Shown: positions 45,891-54,590, numbered from the stretch's first letter. The stretch: 64,000 nucleotides of DNA from Limnobacter thiooxidans (GCF_036323495.1 NZ_AP028947.1:2356001-2420000), one strand, 5' to 3'. The notes: generated from the letters alone by a model not told the origin. Made by a program: numbers and translations.

Positions 45891-47912
45891 TTATTGGACC
45901 ACATCCAGCGCTGGCATGTAATCCGCCTCGGCCTGGTAAATCCAACGTCCGGTGTACGTCGACAACGGCCATAAAATCAGCGGCGTGATCAACATCTGGG
46001 CATACATGGCCAGCCACTGACCATCGTAGGCATCAAACATCGCGACCTTTGTGGCCTTGACCACCCAAGTGAACGGCAAATAGGGGTGCAGAAACTGGAA
46101 CACCTCCCCGCTTAGTTGAATGGGCACAATCGCACCAGAAGACGACAACTGCAGAATCAGAAACAACACCGCCATCACTTTGCCGGTATCGCCCAGCCAT
46201 CGCACCAGCGCCATCACGATACTCACAAAAATGATGGAGGAGGTCAGCAGGGTAAGCACCAACAAGACCGGGTGATTCACCTGAATGCCCATCACCACAC
46301 GCACCGTGATCAGCATCACCATGACCTGCGCCAAAACAATTGCAGAAGGAATGAACATTTTGCCCACCGACTTGGCCCAGGCTCCATGTCCTTGCACCGT
46401 TACAGGCAGTTTGCGGTAATGAAAAAGAAATGCTGTCATCACCGCACCCACCCACAGGGATAAGGGAATAAAATTCGACGCAAACGCGGTGCCATTGTTC
46501 AATACTGGCGCGGCAATCTCCACCTCGGTTTTCACGGAGGATGAAAAACCCGCCGCATCAATGACGGGAATGTCCAGCGTCATGGGCACTGCCTCATCAA
46601 GGGTTTGCAAACCCGCAGCCAACTTTCCAGCTCCCTCCTCAAGCGCATCCAGACCTGCGTCCAACCGTTGCGAACCTGAGTTCAATTGCCCCAGACCCTG
46701 GCTCAACTGCGCGGTGCCTGCGTCCAGCTTCACCAGCCCCGCACCATATCGGTCCAAGTCTGTCGCGGCCGGCATTTTCTGATGCATCTGTCGTACGCCA
46801 GCTCCTATCTTGTCCATGCCCTCGGTCAGGCGCTGCACACCATCGGCCAATTGCCCACTGCCCTGTACCAATTGGGCACTGCCGCTGCTGGCTCGGATCA
46901 AACCCTCGTTGAGCTTCACGGTACCCGCCTCAATCTGCCCGGCGCCATCCGCAACGCGCTTGCCCCAAATCGGAATGTCTGTCGACTTCTCCTTCAACTC
47001 ACGTACACCGGCAGTCAAGCGCACAGACCCATCCTGCAACTGCACAAGACCCGCATTCAGGCTTTTCTGCCCCTCGTTCAAAGTTTGTGCCCCCGAGCGA
47101 AGCCTCTGCAAATCGTCTGCGCTCGGCAACTTGTCATTCATGGTTTGAATGCCCGCACCCAGTTGCTTCATACCCTCGGTAAGACGCAGGCCCCCATCCT
47201 TCAATTGCCCTGCCCCGATCTGAATCTGCCGACCCGCCTCATCGGCTTTGCCCAGGCCCTTGTTCAATTGATGCGAGCCCTCATTGGCTTTCACCAAACC
47301 ATCTCGCAACTGCTGCGCCCCTTGGTTCAGGGCCATCACGCCTTCTTTCAGTCGAGCCACTTTTTCCTTGCTGTCCAAGGCGATGTCCGACACCCGCCCC
47401 CAACGCCTCTCGTTCAGTAACTCATTCAAACGCCGTGTGATCTCTGGAGCAAACTTTTTGGCGACAGAAGCCCCGGTGTAATTGTTTCCTTCGGAGGTGT
47501 AAACCAGCAACTGACCTGCACCACTTCGCTCGGCCCTCACAGCCTGGGTGCTGAAATTCTGGGGAATGATCAGGGCAAAATCAAATCGGCCCTGGCGCAC
47601 TCCCTGGCGGGCCAAAGCCTCATCGTGCAGCTCCTGAAAACCCAGCTTCTGTTCGGCTTTCAGCTTCTCGGTCAGCGTGCGGCCGATCTCAATCACCTCA
47701 CCTTTAAACTGGGTGCCTTGGTCCAGGTTCACAATGGCCACGGGCAGATTGGGCGCATTTGCCTCCGGGTTCCACATGCTGGAGATGTAAATCAGGGCAT
47801 ACAGGGATGGCACAAACAAAATCCCCAACACTGAAAACCTCAACCTGGGATAGCGACGCAACAAACGCAGATCGCACAGAAGAACCTGATACACACTCGC
47901 GAGCCAACTCAT
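45891..47912 (-). CDS. YhgE/Pip-domain ABC-2-type membrane protein
   Basis: 673 residues. One N-terminal helix (about 20-40), a long extracytoplasmic region and five C-terminal helices give the YhgE/Pip plan. Between about 195 and 450 there are many L-x2-G-x3-L repeats (for example NQGAQQLRDGLVKANEG, LNSGSQRLDAGLDALEEG), the X-X-repeat stalk of this family. Relatives include phage-infection protein Pip and ESX/T7SS-associated EsaA in Gram-positives; Gram-negative members are uncharacterised exporters. No ATPase gene is beside it. Confidence 0.85.
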   Translation of the reverse strand: MSWLASVYQVLLCDLRLLRRYPRLRFSVLGILFVPSLYALIYISSMWNPEANAPNLPVAIVNLDQGTQFKGEVIEIGRTLTEKLKAEQKLGFQELHDEALARQGVRQGRFDFALIIPQNFSTQAVRAERSGAGQLLVYTSEGNNYTGASVAKKFAPEITRRLNELLNERRWGRVSDIALDSKEKVARLKEGVMALNQGAQQLRDGLVKANEGSHQLNKGLGKADEAGRQIQIGAGQLKDGGLRLTEGMKQLGAGIQTMNDKLPSADDLQRLRSGAQTLNEGQKSLNAGLVQLQDGSVRLTAGVRELKEKSTDIPIWGKRVADGAGQIEAGTVKLNEGLIRASSGSAQLVQGSGQLADGVQRLTEGMDKIGAGVRQMHQKMPAATDLDRYGAGLVKLDAGTAQLSQGLGQLNSGSQRLDAGLDALEEGAGKLAAGLQTLDEAVPMTLDIPVIDAAGFSSSVKTEVEIAAPVLNNGTAFASNFIPLSLWVGAVMTAFLFHYRKLPVTVQGHGAWAKSVGKMFIPSAIVLAQVMVMLITVRVVMGIQVNHPVLLVLTLLTSSIIFVSIVMALVRWLGDTGKVMAVLFLILQLSSSGAIVPIQLSGEVFQFLHPYLPFTWVVKATKVAMFDAYDGQWLAMYAQMLITPLILWPLSTYTGRWIYQAEADYMPALDVVQ

Positions 47913-48017
47913 GCCCCCCCCTTTTTTGTTGTTGTGTTGTCTCTCCAGTTGGCTAGTGTAATGTTAAATCACTCGCATCTCATGATGAAACATTACATCC
48001 GAGACGCAACACCCTCC

Positions 48018-48965
48018 CTACTTTCCACCCGCAATAACCCTCAACCCCTCAGCAATCGAAGTCGCCTTGAACTCCGGGAACCTCTGCTTGAATTTGCTGG
48101 AATCAAAAAGATTGTCCACCGCATACCTGGGCAACAATTCAGTGGTGTCACAAATGCGCTGGTTAAAAAGCCCGGCCAATACAAGCTGCCATTTTTTCAC
48201 TATAGTGTAAGCAGGCTTGGTTCCAAAGGCCTTGGCGGCCAGCTGCACAAATTCGCGGTAGGTCAGGCGGTTGTCGTCACAAGGCAAGTGCCAGGTTTGT
48301 CCGAAGGCATCGGGGGTATTGCCCAGCAGTGCCATGGCGCGGCTGGCGTCGGGCGTATAGATCAAGGTGCGCAGCGTGTCGTCACGCAAAAACACCTTGG
48401 CTTTTTTTCCTGCTTTCAGTGGTTCAATCACGGTGGTGGTGGTGGTGCTTTGCGTCAGGCCTGGGCCATAAAATTCCGGTGCACGGCAGATCAGCGCTTC
48501 TACCCTGCCCTGCTTCATGGCTTCCAGCAGGTCGTTGGCAATCTCTTCCCTCACCACGCCTTTCAAACCGTGGGGTTCAAAGCGGGTAGTCTCGGTTTGC
48601 ACTTCGCTGGTTTGCGGGTACATGTAGGTGTTGTCGAAAAAAACCAGCTTGGCTTTGTGCTGCTCACAGGCGGCGATCACGTTGTACATGATCACACCCC
48701 ACTGGTCTATCCACATCTGCGTATTCATGGGCAGGCCCGCTGTGAGGTACACCACGGAAGAACCTTCCACCGCCCTTGATGTTTGCTCTGCATCGAGCAG
48801 GTCGGCTGCCACCAATTCATCGGTGCCATTGACTTGCTGGGGGTTGCGGCTCACCAGGCGAATTTTGCCTGCGGTTTTATCGATGTTGTTGTCCGCATAC
48901 TCGCGTTTCAGGCACCGTGCCAACTCCCGACCAATTTGCCCATTGGCGCCCAATACTGTTTGCAT
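48018..48965 (-). CDS. NAD(P)-binding SDR/epimerase-like protein
   Basis: 315 residues of the extended/atypical SDR group. The N-terminal Rossmann motif is VLGANGQIGRELARCL (4-19), followed by VSRNPQQVNG, and TYMYPQTSE in the active-site region where a Tyr is expected. Relatives bind NAD(P) and include epimerases and isoflavone-reductase-like enzymes; substrate unknown. It is on the same strand as the downstream YhgE/Pip gene. Confidence 0.85.
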   Translation of the reverse strand: MQTVLGANGQIGRELARCLKREYADNNIDKTAGKIRLVSRNPQQVNGTDELVAADLLDAEQTSRAVEGSSVVYLTAGLPMNTQMWIDQWGVIMYNVIAACEQHKAKLVFFDNTYMYPQTSEVQTETTRFEPHGLKGVVREEIANDLLEAMKQGRVEALICRAPEFYGPGLTQSTTTTTVIEPLKAGKKAKVFLRDDTLRTLIYTPDASRAMALLGNTPDAFGQTWHLPCDDNRLTYREFVQLAAKAFGTKPAYTIVKKWQLVLAGLFNQRICDTTELLPRYAVDNLFDSSKFKQRFPEFKATSIAEGLRVIAGGK

Positions 48966-49110
48966 AAAACTATCCCTTTTTTTGTATTTTTATACGTGTT
49001 TACGTGTTTGGTTCAGCATCAGGCCAACAACTTACAATGGCCTGAATCCTGCAGTTATAAGGGCCTTGTACCCGAAACCTGCTTAATGATTTCAGCCCGC
49101 CATCATTTCG

Positions 49111-49731
49111 CTAACGCCCCACCGCCCGCCAAGCCGCTTCGGCAAACACCTCGGCATACGCAATCGGTGATTCTTTCACCCGCCCTGAAAGCCAGGCGCG
49201 ACAAAAGTTCTCAGCAGGGCCAATCAGCAGGGAAGCATAGGTTTCCTTGGGCAAGGCCAGGATCAATCCATCTTGAACACCCTTGGCAAGCCACTTGTGC
49301 AAATCGCCATAGCGCTGCTTGTTGCGCGCATCCAGGTCTTTGGCAAACGGACCATTGGCCACCCCATTGCGGGCCTGGGCTAGAAACCGCGCAAGCTCAG
49401 GCTTTTCACCAACCCACTGCATGTACGAGTGAACCAGTTGAACAATCGCCTCTCTGGGCGTGGCAGCTGTTTTCATGCGCGGCTCAATCAACTTCAACTG
49501 GTCGTCAAGCGCGGCAAAGCAAAGCGCAGCAACCAGGCCTTCCTTGTTGCCAAAGTGGTGGTAGATCGAACCCACGCTGCTGTTGGCCTTCGCGCGGATT
49601 GTTTCGATGGTTGTGGCCTCTATGCCCACCTCGTTGAAGCAGGACAGCGCACAGCTCAATATTTCTCGTTTGTGTGCCTTGCGTGGTCCGGGTTCGACAA
49701 CTTCAAAAAGGCTTGGACTGAATTTTTTCAT
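49111..49731 (-). CDS. TetR-family transcriptional regulator
   Basis: 206 residues. HTH residues ATTIETIRAKANSSVGSIYHHF are typical of TetR proteins. The C-terminal ligand domain is less conserved (LVHSYMQWVGEKPELARFLA). It is divergent from the DUF4442 gene, and two tandem operator-like sites lie 18-43 bp upstream of its ATG, arguing for autoregulation and control of the hotdog protein. Confidence 0.9.
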   Translation of the reverse strand: MKKFSPSLFEVVEPGPRKAHKREILSCALSCFNEVGIEATTIETIRAKANSSVGSIYHHFGNKEGLVAALCFAALDDQLKLIEPRMKTAATPREAIVQLVHSYMQWVGEKPELARFLAQARNGVANGPFAKDLDARNKQRYGDLHKWLAKGVQDGLILALPKETYASLLIGPAENFCRAWLSGRVKESPIAYAEVFAEAAWRAVGR

Positions 49732-49748
49732 CTGGCTGGATTTAATAC

Positions 49749-49774
49749 AGAATTATGTTCTAGAATATTGTTCT
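49749..49774. promoter_or_regulatory. Two abutting 13-bp operator-like half-palindromes
   Basis: AGAATTATGTTCT (49749-49761) and AGAATATTGTTCT (49762-49774) abut exactly, and each is an AGAA-n5-TTCT dyad. They lie between the divergent TetR and DUF4442 genes, the expected operator position for TetR family dimers. Confidence 0.8.
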
Positions 49775-49836
49775 ATTAAATACGCTTTTTAGCTTTTTGG
49801 CTATCCCGCTGACTCGAACCTTTTCGGAATATCAAC

Positions 49837-50301
49837 ATGAATACACTCGCACTCTGGAAACGCCTTTCAACCCTGCCTGCCGGCAAGTGGATTTTTTCGC
49901 GCCTTCTGTGTTTCAAGGCGCCCTACTTTGCAAGTATTCGCCCCTATTTTAATGAGCTGCGACCTGAGTACGCGGTGGTGCGAATTTCAAAACGCCGGGC
50001 CGTACACAATCACATTGGCACAGTACACGCAATTGCGATGTGCAACATGGCCGAACTGGCTGGTGGAAGCATGACAGAGGTCACCGTGCCACCAACCCAC
50101 CGCTGGATCCCGAAGGGCATGACGGTGGAGTACCTGAAAAAAGCGAACACTGACCTGGTTGCAATTGCCACTCCAGAGGGCAAGGCGGACTGGTCTGTGG
50201 CCGGGGAATATCTGGTCAAGGTGGAAGTGCAGGACAAACAGGCCGAGACCGTGTTTCGCGCCATCATCACCATGTGGGTGTCGCCGAAAAAATCATCGTG
50301 A
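49837..50301 (+). CDS. DUF4442 hotdog-fold protein (thioesterase-like)
   Basis: 154 residues matching the DUF4442/YiiD-C-type hotdog family, close to acyl-CoA thioesterases such as PaaI. The helix HNHIGTVHAIAMCNMAELAGG is the usual hotdog core with the Asn-His and Glu residues where catalysis occurs. It is controlled presumably by the divergent TetR protein. A role in acyl-CoA hydrolysis is likely from fold; substrate unknown. Confidence 0.85.
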   Translation: MNTLALWKRLSTLPAGKWIFSRLLCFKAPYFASIRPYFNELRPEYAVVRISKRRAVHNHIGTVHAIAMCNMAELAGGSMTEVTVPPTHRWIPKGMTVEYLKKANTDLVAIATPEGKADWSVAGEYLVKVEVQDKQAETVFRAIITMWVSPKKSS

Positions 50302-50335
50302 ATTCCGGAATGAAGTCGCGTGAATTCCGGAATGA
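50297..50335. repeat. 17-bp palindrome-containing direct repeat (two copies)
   Basis: CGTGAATTCCGGAATGA occurs at 50297-50313 and 50319-50335; each contains the perfect palindrome ATTCCGGAAT. The first copy overlaps the DUF4442 stop codon. Similar strings occur near ends of IS21-type elements as I recall them, so a relic of an insertion-sequence end is possible. Confidence 0.75.
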
Positions 50336-50521
50336 CTTTGTTTGAAAACATCTGCCCAATGCTTTTACACGCAGCAACGGGCGGATATTCCACCCGGTTT
50401 TTATGTATTACCCACTGAAATTTTAGAACTCGGGGCTGAACAGAACCGGGCGGCGAATGGTCTGGGTGTCGTCAAAACATCAGCTTCTGCACTTCCCCAC
50501 ACAAACTGGTGGTGTAAAATC

Positions 50522-50550
50522 TTTCCAAGAACCATGATAATGGTTACAAT
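50522..50550 (+). promoter_or_regulatory. Promoter and operator of the Xre-RES operon
   Basis: TTTCCA at 50522-50527 and TACAAT at 50545-50550, 17 bp apart, form a sigma70-like promoter. An inverted repeat, AACCAT-GATA-ATGGTT at 50530-50545, fills the spacer, as expected for antitoxin autorepression. The antitoxin ATG is 41 bp downstream with an AGAGG ribosome site. Confidence 0.65.
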
Positions 50551-50591
50551 AAATGCAACTTAGATCACATTTGTAGTAGGCAGAGGTGTCG

Positions 50592-50978
50592 ATGTTTGCA
50601 GAAACCACCGGAAAACCAGAAATTGACCGCCACAAGGCCACTGCAATGGTCATGCGGATGTTTGACAACTGGCAACTGTCCTCTGAAGACCGAATTGCCC
50701 TGCTTGGCCTGGCCAAGGAAAACAGGACCGCACTGAGCAAATACAAGCGAGGCGAGCCCATCGCAAATTCGCGCGACACGCTTGAGCGCCTTTCTCACCT
50801 GTTTGCAATCCACAAGAACCTGCGCCTGTTGTACCCCCAGCGTGAGGTTTGCTACGCCTGGATGCGCAAACCCAATGGTGCGTTTGAAGGGCTCAGCCCT
50901 GTGCAGATCATTGACCGCTATGGATTTGTGGGTCTGTTGATGGTTCGATCCTATCTGGATCGCGCCCGGGGCACTTGA
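50592..50978 (+). CDS. Xre/MbcA/ParS-type antitoxin
   Basis: 128 residues from the ATG at 50592 (AGAGG 5 bp upstream; a GTG 6 bp earlier is in frame). The N-terminal half is an Xre-like helix bundle (ALLGLAKENRTALSKYKRGE) and the C-terminal half the MbcA/ParS toxin-binding domain (REVCYAWMRKPNGAFEGLSP, GFVGLLMVRSYLDRARG). In Xre-RES systems it inhibits the toxin and represses the operon. Its stop overlaps the toxin start in TGATG, the usual antitoxin-first coupling. Confidence 0.92.
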   Translation: MFAETTGKPEIDRHKATAMVMRMFDNWQLSSEDRIALLGLAKENRTALSKYKRGEPIANSRDTLERLSHLFAIHKNLRLLYPQREVCYAWMRKPNGAFEGLSPVQIIDRYGFVGLLMVRSYLDRARGT

Positions 50979-51709
50979 TGGCCTCTGCATCGGAAGTATT
51001 GAGCGAGAGCACCCTCACCTCTTTTTCCCAAAATGTATACCGAAACATCGTATCCTTGATTGTTTCCGAAGACCTATTCGACGACCTGACGGATGACCCC
51101 CAGGACTACGCCATTGCGCAGGCCATTGAAGCGTTACACACACCGCCTTACTACTGCAGCAAATTCCCGATTGTTGACCGACCTTTTGAAGAAGCGCACT
51201 GGTTCAGCGCCATTCAGTTTCCTTTCGAGAACTGGCAGGAAAGCCGCTTTAGCCAAGGCAAGTTTGGCGTGTGGTATGGGGCCAGCGATGTGCGAACCAC
51301 GGTGTATGAAACGGTTTACCACTGGCTAAGACGCACGCGCATTGAGGAAGGCCAATTGCCCACCGGCCGGGAACTGCAACGCAAGGTGTACACCGTACAC
51401 GTGGATGCCCTGTTGCTGGACCTGCGCAGTTTGGCAACGGCGCACCCAGCCCTGATTGCTTTAAAAGATTACACCTTGACCCAGCAAATGGGGCAAGTGA
51501 TTCACAAGCAAGGCCACCCTGGCTTGTTGACCCGGTCTGCGCGGTGCAAAGGTGATATTCAAGCCATTTTCAATGCCGCTGTGTTGAGCGATGCACGGAT
51601 CAATTGCTGGTTGCGGTATCAAATTCAGCAGGACACGGTACTCGTGCTGGGTGCTGGCGACAAAAAAGTGGCCAGCATTCCCATTGCTGAATTAGAAAGT
51701 GGGTTGTGA
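50978..51709 (+). CDS. RES-domain NAD+-degrading toxin
   Basis: 243 residues from the ATG overlapping the antitoxin stop. The family-defining Arg22 (VYRN), Glu111 (TVYETVYHW) and Ser187 (LLTRSAR) are recognisable. RES toxins deplete NAD+ by ADP-ribosyl transfer or phosphorolysis and halt growth. All three key residues are present, so the toxin looks active. Pair is complete and probably functional. Confidence 0.92.
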   Translation: MASASEVLSESTLTSFSQNVYRNIVSLIVSEDLFDDLTDDPQDYAIAQAIEALHTPPYYCSKFPIVDRPFEEAHWFSAIQFPFENWQESRFSQGKFGVWYGASDVRTTVYETVYHWLRRTRIEEGQLPTGRELQRKVYTVHVDALLLDLRSLATAHPALIALKDYTLTQQMGQVIHKQGHPGLLTRSARCKGDIQAIFNAAVLSDARINCWLRYQIQQDTVLVLGAGDKKVASIPIAELESGL

Positions 51710-51759
51710 TGAATTGGGTGTTGTTTGCCGGGCAGGTTTATAAGACACCGACAACAACT

Positions 51760-52989
51760 TCACTTACCTGCCTGCGCCTTCAACATGGCTTGCTGAGCGC
51801 GTCCAGCCATTTCCATGCTGAATTGGCTTAGCACCCAGCGCAAGGTGTTCAAGGTAATATCCGTTCCTTTCATGTGTGCGCGGCCGAGAAAGTCAAGCAT
51901 TGAATTGACAATCGAGTACACATCTTCAGCCATCAGCCTTGTGGCGTTGGCTGCCTTCATCAAGGTTTCGGCCAACAAATCCACCGCCGTGAACGCAACG
52001 CTAAGCGTACCTTGTACGGTAACCAACGCCGCCTGACCAAGGTCGTGCAGCACAAGCCGTGTAAGTTGACTGATCAAGTACAGCAGCTTCGCGTTGAACA
52101 TGCCGCCACCACCAATGCTTGCAAATTGTCGCGCCAGGTCAGCATGCGCTGCCAAGGCATGGGGCATGGGAGCGAAGTCGCTCCAGCTGCTGCTGTAAGC
52201 CATTTTCGAATAACCACTGTGCAGCAGGTGAGCTTCGATCCCGATTTTCTCGCCATGTTGAACCAACAATTCCGACTGGCCGCGCGAGGCGTGCGCGTAT
52301 GGAAACACCGGCACCATGGGAACCGGGTCGCAGGGGTTGGCAATGCGACGAATGTGAGTTTGCGGAATTCGCTTGGTGATGTCTTGCGCATAGCCAACCA
52401 AACCCACGCGCGGTGCGCCGATGGTGTACAAGCACACGTGAAAACCTGCATCCTGCAACAGGCAAGCATTCAGGTTGGCCAAAGCACCACCCAAGCTGTG
52501 CCCCATGCAGTGAATGGTCGCTGGCCGATTGGTGCCGTGTTGGGTCACAAAATTCACCAGCTGGTTTTGATAGCTTTTGAAAGTTTTAAGAAAGCCACGG
52601 TGAAACACATGGCCGCGCGGGCCGATGCCATAACCGAAATTGGCATTGGTGGCCAAGTCGAATTTGTTGTGTTCGAAATTGGTACCGCGTGTGACCAAAA
52701 CCAGCTCGTTGGCGCGGCTGCCCGTACCACGGGCGATGAAGCCAAAACCGCTCAGGAGGTCGATGTTGAAGATGCCGGATTTGGCGGCTAGTGTATTGAA
52801 ACCTTGAGGCTGAACTGGAAGGTCTCGTTCTGCTGCAACCCTTTTCAACTCAGCTGAACTCAAAGCAGAAACATAAGCGTTACTTTTTGCAGGGTGAGCG
52901 GCTTTATTCCCTCGAAACACCTTATCAGCTTCATACACAAAGTCAGACAAAGAATGAACTAAATGTGGCTGTAAAAGTAGGTTAGTCAT
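51760..52989 (-). CDS. Class 3 lipase (alpha/beta hydrolase), leaderless
   Basis: 409 residues. The nucleophile elbow is GHSLGGA (Ser165) in HCMGHSLGGALANLNACLLQ; a downstream NPCDPVPMVP suggests the catalytic Asp and a later His (HLLHSGY) completes a class 3 triad. There is no signal peptide or membrane helix; a C-terminal helical region (300-409) follows the hydrolase core. Position after two secreted DUF6795-like genes, with an 8-bp overlap to the nearer one, resembles phospholipase effector-immunity sets delivered by type VI secretion. No secretion genes are in the window, so that is inference. Confidence 0.85.
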   Translation of the reverse strand: MTNLLLQPHLVHSLSDFVYEADKVFRGNKAAHPAKSNAYVSALSSAELKRVAAERDLPVQPQGFNTLAAKSGIFNIDLLSGFGFIARGTGSRANELVLVTRGTNFEHNKFDLATNANFGYGIGPRGHVFHRGFLKTFKSYQNQLVNFVTQHGTNRPATIHCMGHSLGGALANLNACLLQDAGFHVCLYTIGAPRVGLVGYAQDITKRIPQTHIRRIANPCDPVPMVPVFPYAHASRGQSELLVQHGEKIGIEAHLLHSGYSKMAYSSSWSDFAPMPHALAAHADLARQFASIGGGGMFNAKLLYLISQLTRLVLHDLGQAALVTVQGTLSVAFTAVDLLAETLMKAANATRLMAEDVYSIVNSMLDFLGRAHMKGTDITLNTLRWVLSQFSMEMAGRAQQAMLKAQAGK

Positions 52990-53497
52990 ATTTCAAATTT
53001 TTCCTTTCTTGGGATTTTTCAACTTCACAGTCAATCACTGGCAAGATCTCATCAAACATCTGACTGTTTTTCAAATCGCACTTCATTCGAATCAACGGAA
53101 GCCCCGTCTCAACGTTTTCCTTGTAGGAATTCCTGGAGTTGGCATAAGCCATATAATTCAAATCCTTAACAGGGACGAGAATCCGAATACTGACGTTGGG
53201 CACATGAAACAACTTGGCAAGAAAACCAAACTCCGCTGCACCACGCACTTCCGGGAATTGAAATCGACCGTCCTTGTTGGTGATCGTGATTTCAGTGCGA
53301 GGTTCTTCTTCCATGTTCCAGTGCAAAGTTCTAATCACTTTTTGACCAGCAACAGGTTTGCCATGATCAAGTAGCTGCCCCTCGACAGCCGAGGAAAGAA
53401 TCAGATTGTCTTGCCGCACAGCATGGGCTCCTTGGGGAACAAAAATCAGGAAAGGAAGGCAGGCCAGAGTGAAAAGCGCGAGTTGGCGAAAGCGCAT
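52982..53497 (-). CDS. DUF6795-like secreted protein, candidate lipase immunity (copy 1)
   Basis: 171 residues with an N-terminal signal peptide (MRFRQLALFTLACLPFLIFV, ends near residue 26) and a carboxypeptidase-regulatory-like beta sandwich (AVEGQLLDHGKPVAGQKVIR, TNKDGRFQFPEVRGAAEFGF), assigned to DUF6795. Copy 2 at 53659 is highly similar through the first two-thirds and diverges near the C-terminus. Its end overlaps the lipase start by 8 bp. Neutralising the adjacent lipase in the periplasm fits the context but is unproven. Confidence 0.78.
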   Translation of the reverse strand: MRFRQLALFTLACLPFLIFVPQGAHAVRQDNLILSSAVEGQLLDHGKPVAGQKVIRTLHWNMEEEPRTEITITNKDGRFQFPEVRGAAEFGFLAKLFHVPNVSIRILVPVKDLNYMAYANSRNSYKENVETGLPLIRMKCDLKNSQMFDEILPVIDCEVEKSQERKNLKYD

Positions 53498-53517
53498 GAT
53501 TTGCTAGCCTTAATGAG

Positions 53518-53565
53518 GAAAGGCAACACAGTAGCAGAGGTGTTTGATGGCTCAAAAAAGCCGCT
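53518..53565. repeat. 48-bp direct repeat, copy 1
   Basis: These 48 bp, beginning gaaaggcaacacag, are identical to 54192-54239. Each copy lies directly upstream of a DUF6795-like gene, so the repeat marks a segmental duplication including the promoter-proximal region. Confidence 0.9.
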
Positions 53566-53658
53566 TTATCGGGTCACTCCATGGGGGTAGAACTGGCCGC
53601 TTCAAGATAGGTATTGGCTGCGCTCTGTACCATAACCAGCTTTAGCTGTAACAATGAT

Positions 53659-54171
53659 TTACTGAAAACGGTTCAGCATTTCATCTGATTGTTTAACCGC
53701 ACAATTGATCACTGGCAACAAGTCTGCAAATAGATCCCGATCTTGAAGATCACAACTCATTTGGATTGTCTCGAATCCCGTCTCTTCCGCAGGTTTGTAG
53801 GTATGTCTACCCGTTGAATACAAGGATGTTTTTAAGCTTTCTTCGATCAAATCGACATCAATCAAAACTACTGGTACGTGGAATAATCTCGCCAGAATTC
53901 CAAACTCCGCCGCACCACGCACCTCAGGAAATTGAAACAACCCATCCTTATTGGTAGTGGTAATTTCAGTGTATGGCTCAGCCTGCATATTCCAATACAA
54001 AGTCCTGGCCACCTTTTGCTCAGCAACAGGTTTGCCGTTGTCGAGCAATTGCCCCTCTACAGCAGAGGACAAAACAAGATTGTCTTGTCGCACAGTGTGT
54101 TTTTTCTGAAAATGCAAAAACAGGAAAAGTGGGCAGGCTAAAACGAGGGGCGCGAAATAACGAAGACGCAT
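53659..54171 (-). CDS. DUF6795-like secreted protein (copy 2)
   Basis: 170 residues, paralogue of 52982-53497. Signal peptide MRLRYFAPLVLACPLFLFL, then the same beta-sandwich core (SAVEGQLLDNGKPVAEQKVA, TNKDGLFQFPEVRGAAEFGI). The C-terminal third differs (DVDLIEESLKTSLYSTGRHT versus ILVPVKDLNYMAYANSRNSY), the pattern expected if copies keep different binding specificities. It has no lipase of its own; a second effector may be lost or elsewhere. Confidence 0.75.
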   Translation of the reverse strand: MRLRYFAPLVLACPLFLFLHFQKKHTVRQDNLVLSSAVEGQLLDNGKPVAEQKVARTLYWNMQAEPYTEITTTNKDGLFQFPEVRGAAEFGILARLFHVPVVLIDVDLIEESLKTSLYSTGRHTYKPAEETGFETIQMSCDLQDRDLFADLLPVINCAVKQSDEMLNRFQ

Positions 54172-54191
54172 GGTTTGCTTGCCTTAGATAA

Positions 54192-54239
54192 GAAAGGCAA
54201 CACAGTAGCAGAGGTGTTTGATGGCTCAAAAAAGCCGCT
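54192..54239. repeat. 48-bp direct repeat, copy 2
   Basis: Identical partner of 53518-53565, upstream of the second DUF6795-like gene. Confidence 0.9.
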
Positions 54240-54294
54240 GATTCGGGTGACTACAAGTGGGTAAACTCAAGCTGCCGAAACATGATCAATCCGC

Positions 54295-54468
54295 TTACTT
54301 GTTCTTGTCTGCAAACGCCTTGTTACGTCGAATCACGGATTCAATCAAGCTTTGTGCTTCTTTGAGATCTTTGAGTGTACGTTGGGCCGTTGGCAAATCA
54401 TCTGCAGCCTGAATTGCATGTTCCAGTGCCTTGCGAACATTCTTCAATTCTTTGATAAGTTGTTCCAT
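54295..54468 (-). CDS. 57-residue predicted helical protein, function unknown
   Basis: ATG at 54468 preceded by GGAG 8 bp upstream, stop TAA at 54295-54297. The product starts MEQLIKELKNVRKALEHA and is rich in Leu, Lys, Glu and Ala, with heptad spacing that predicts a helix or coiled coil. No cysteine, membrane segment or signal is present. Good ribosome site and codon use support it as a real gene. Similarity to a known family is not recognised. It lies between the DUF6795-like pair and the PHP lipoprotein, all on the minus strand. Confidence 0.7.
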   Translation of the reverse strand: MEQLIKELKNVRKALEHAIQAADDLPTAQRTLKDLKEAQSLIESVIRRNKAFADKNK

Positions 54469-54590
54469 ATCATTTCTCCAAAAAAGGACGATATTCTACA
54501 AAACCACCGCGACATAACACCCAGGATTCAGAGAAGAAACATTCAGGATGACATGTCACTTTCCAGGCGATTGATACGACGGTGTCGAAG

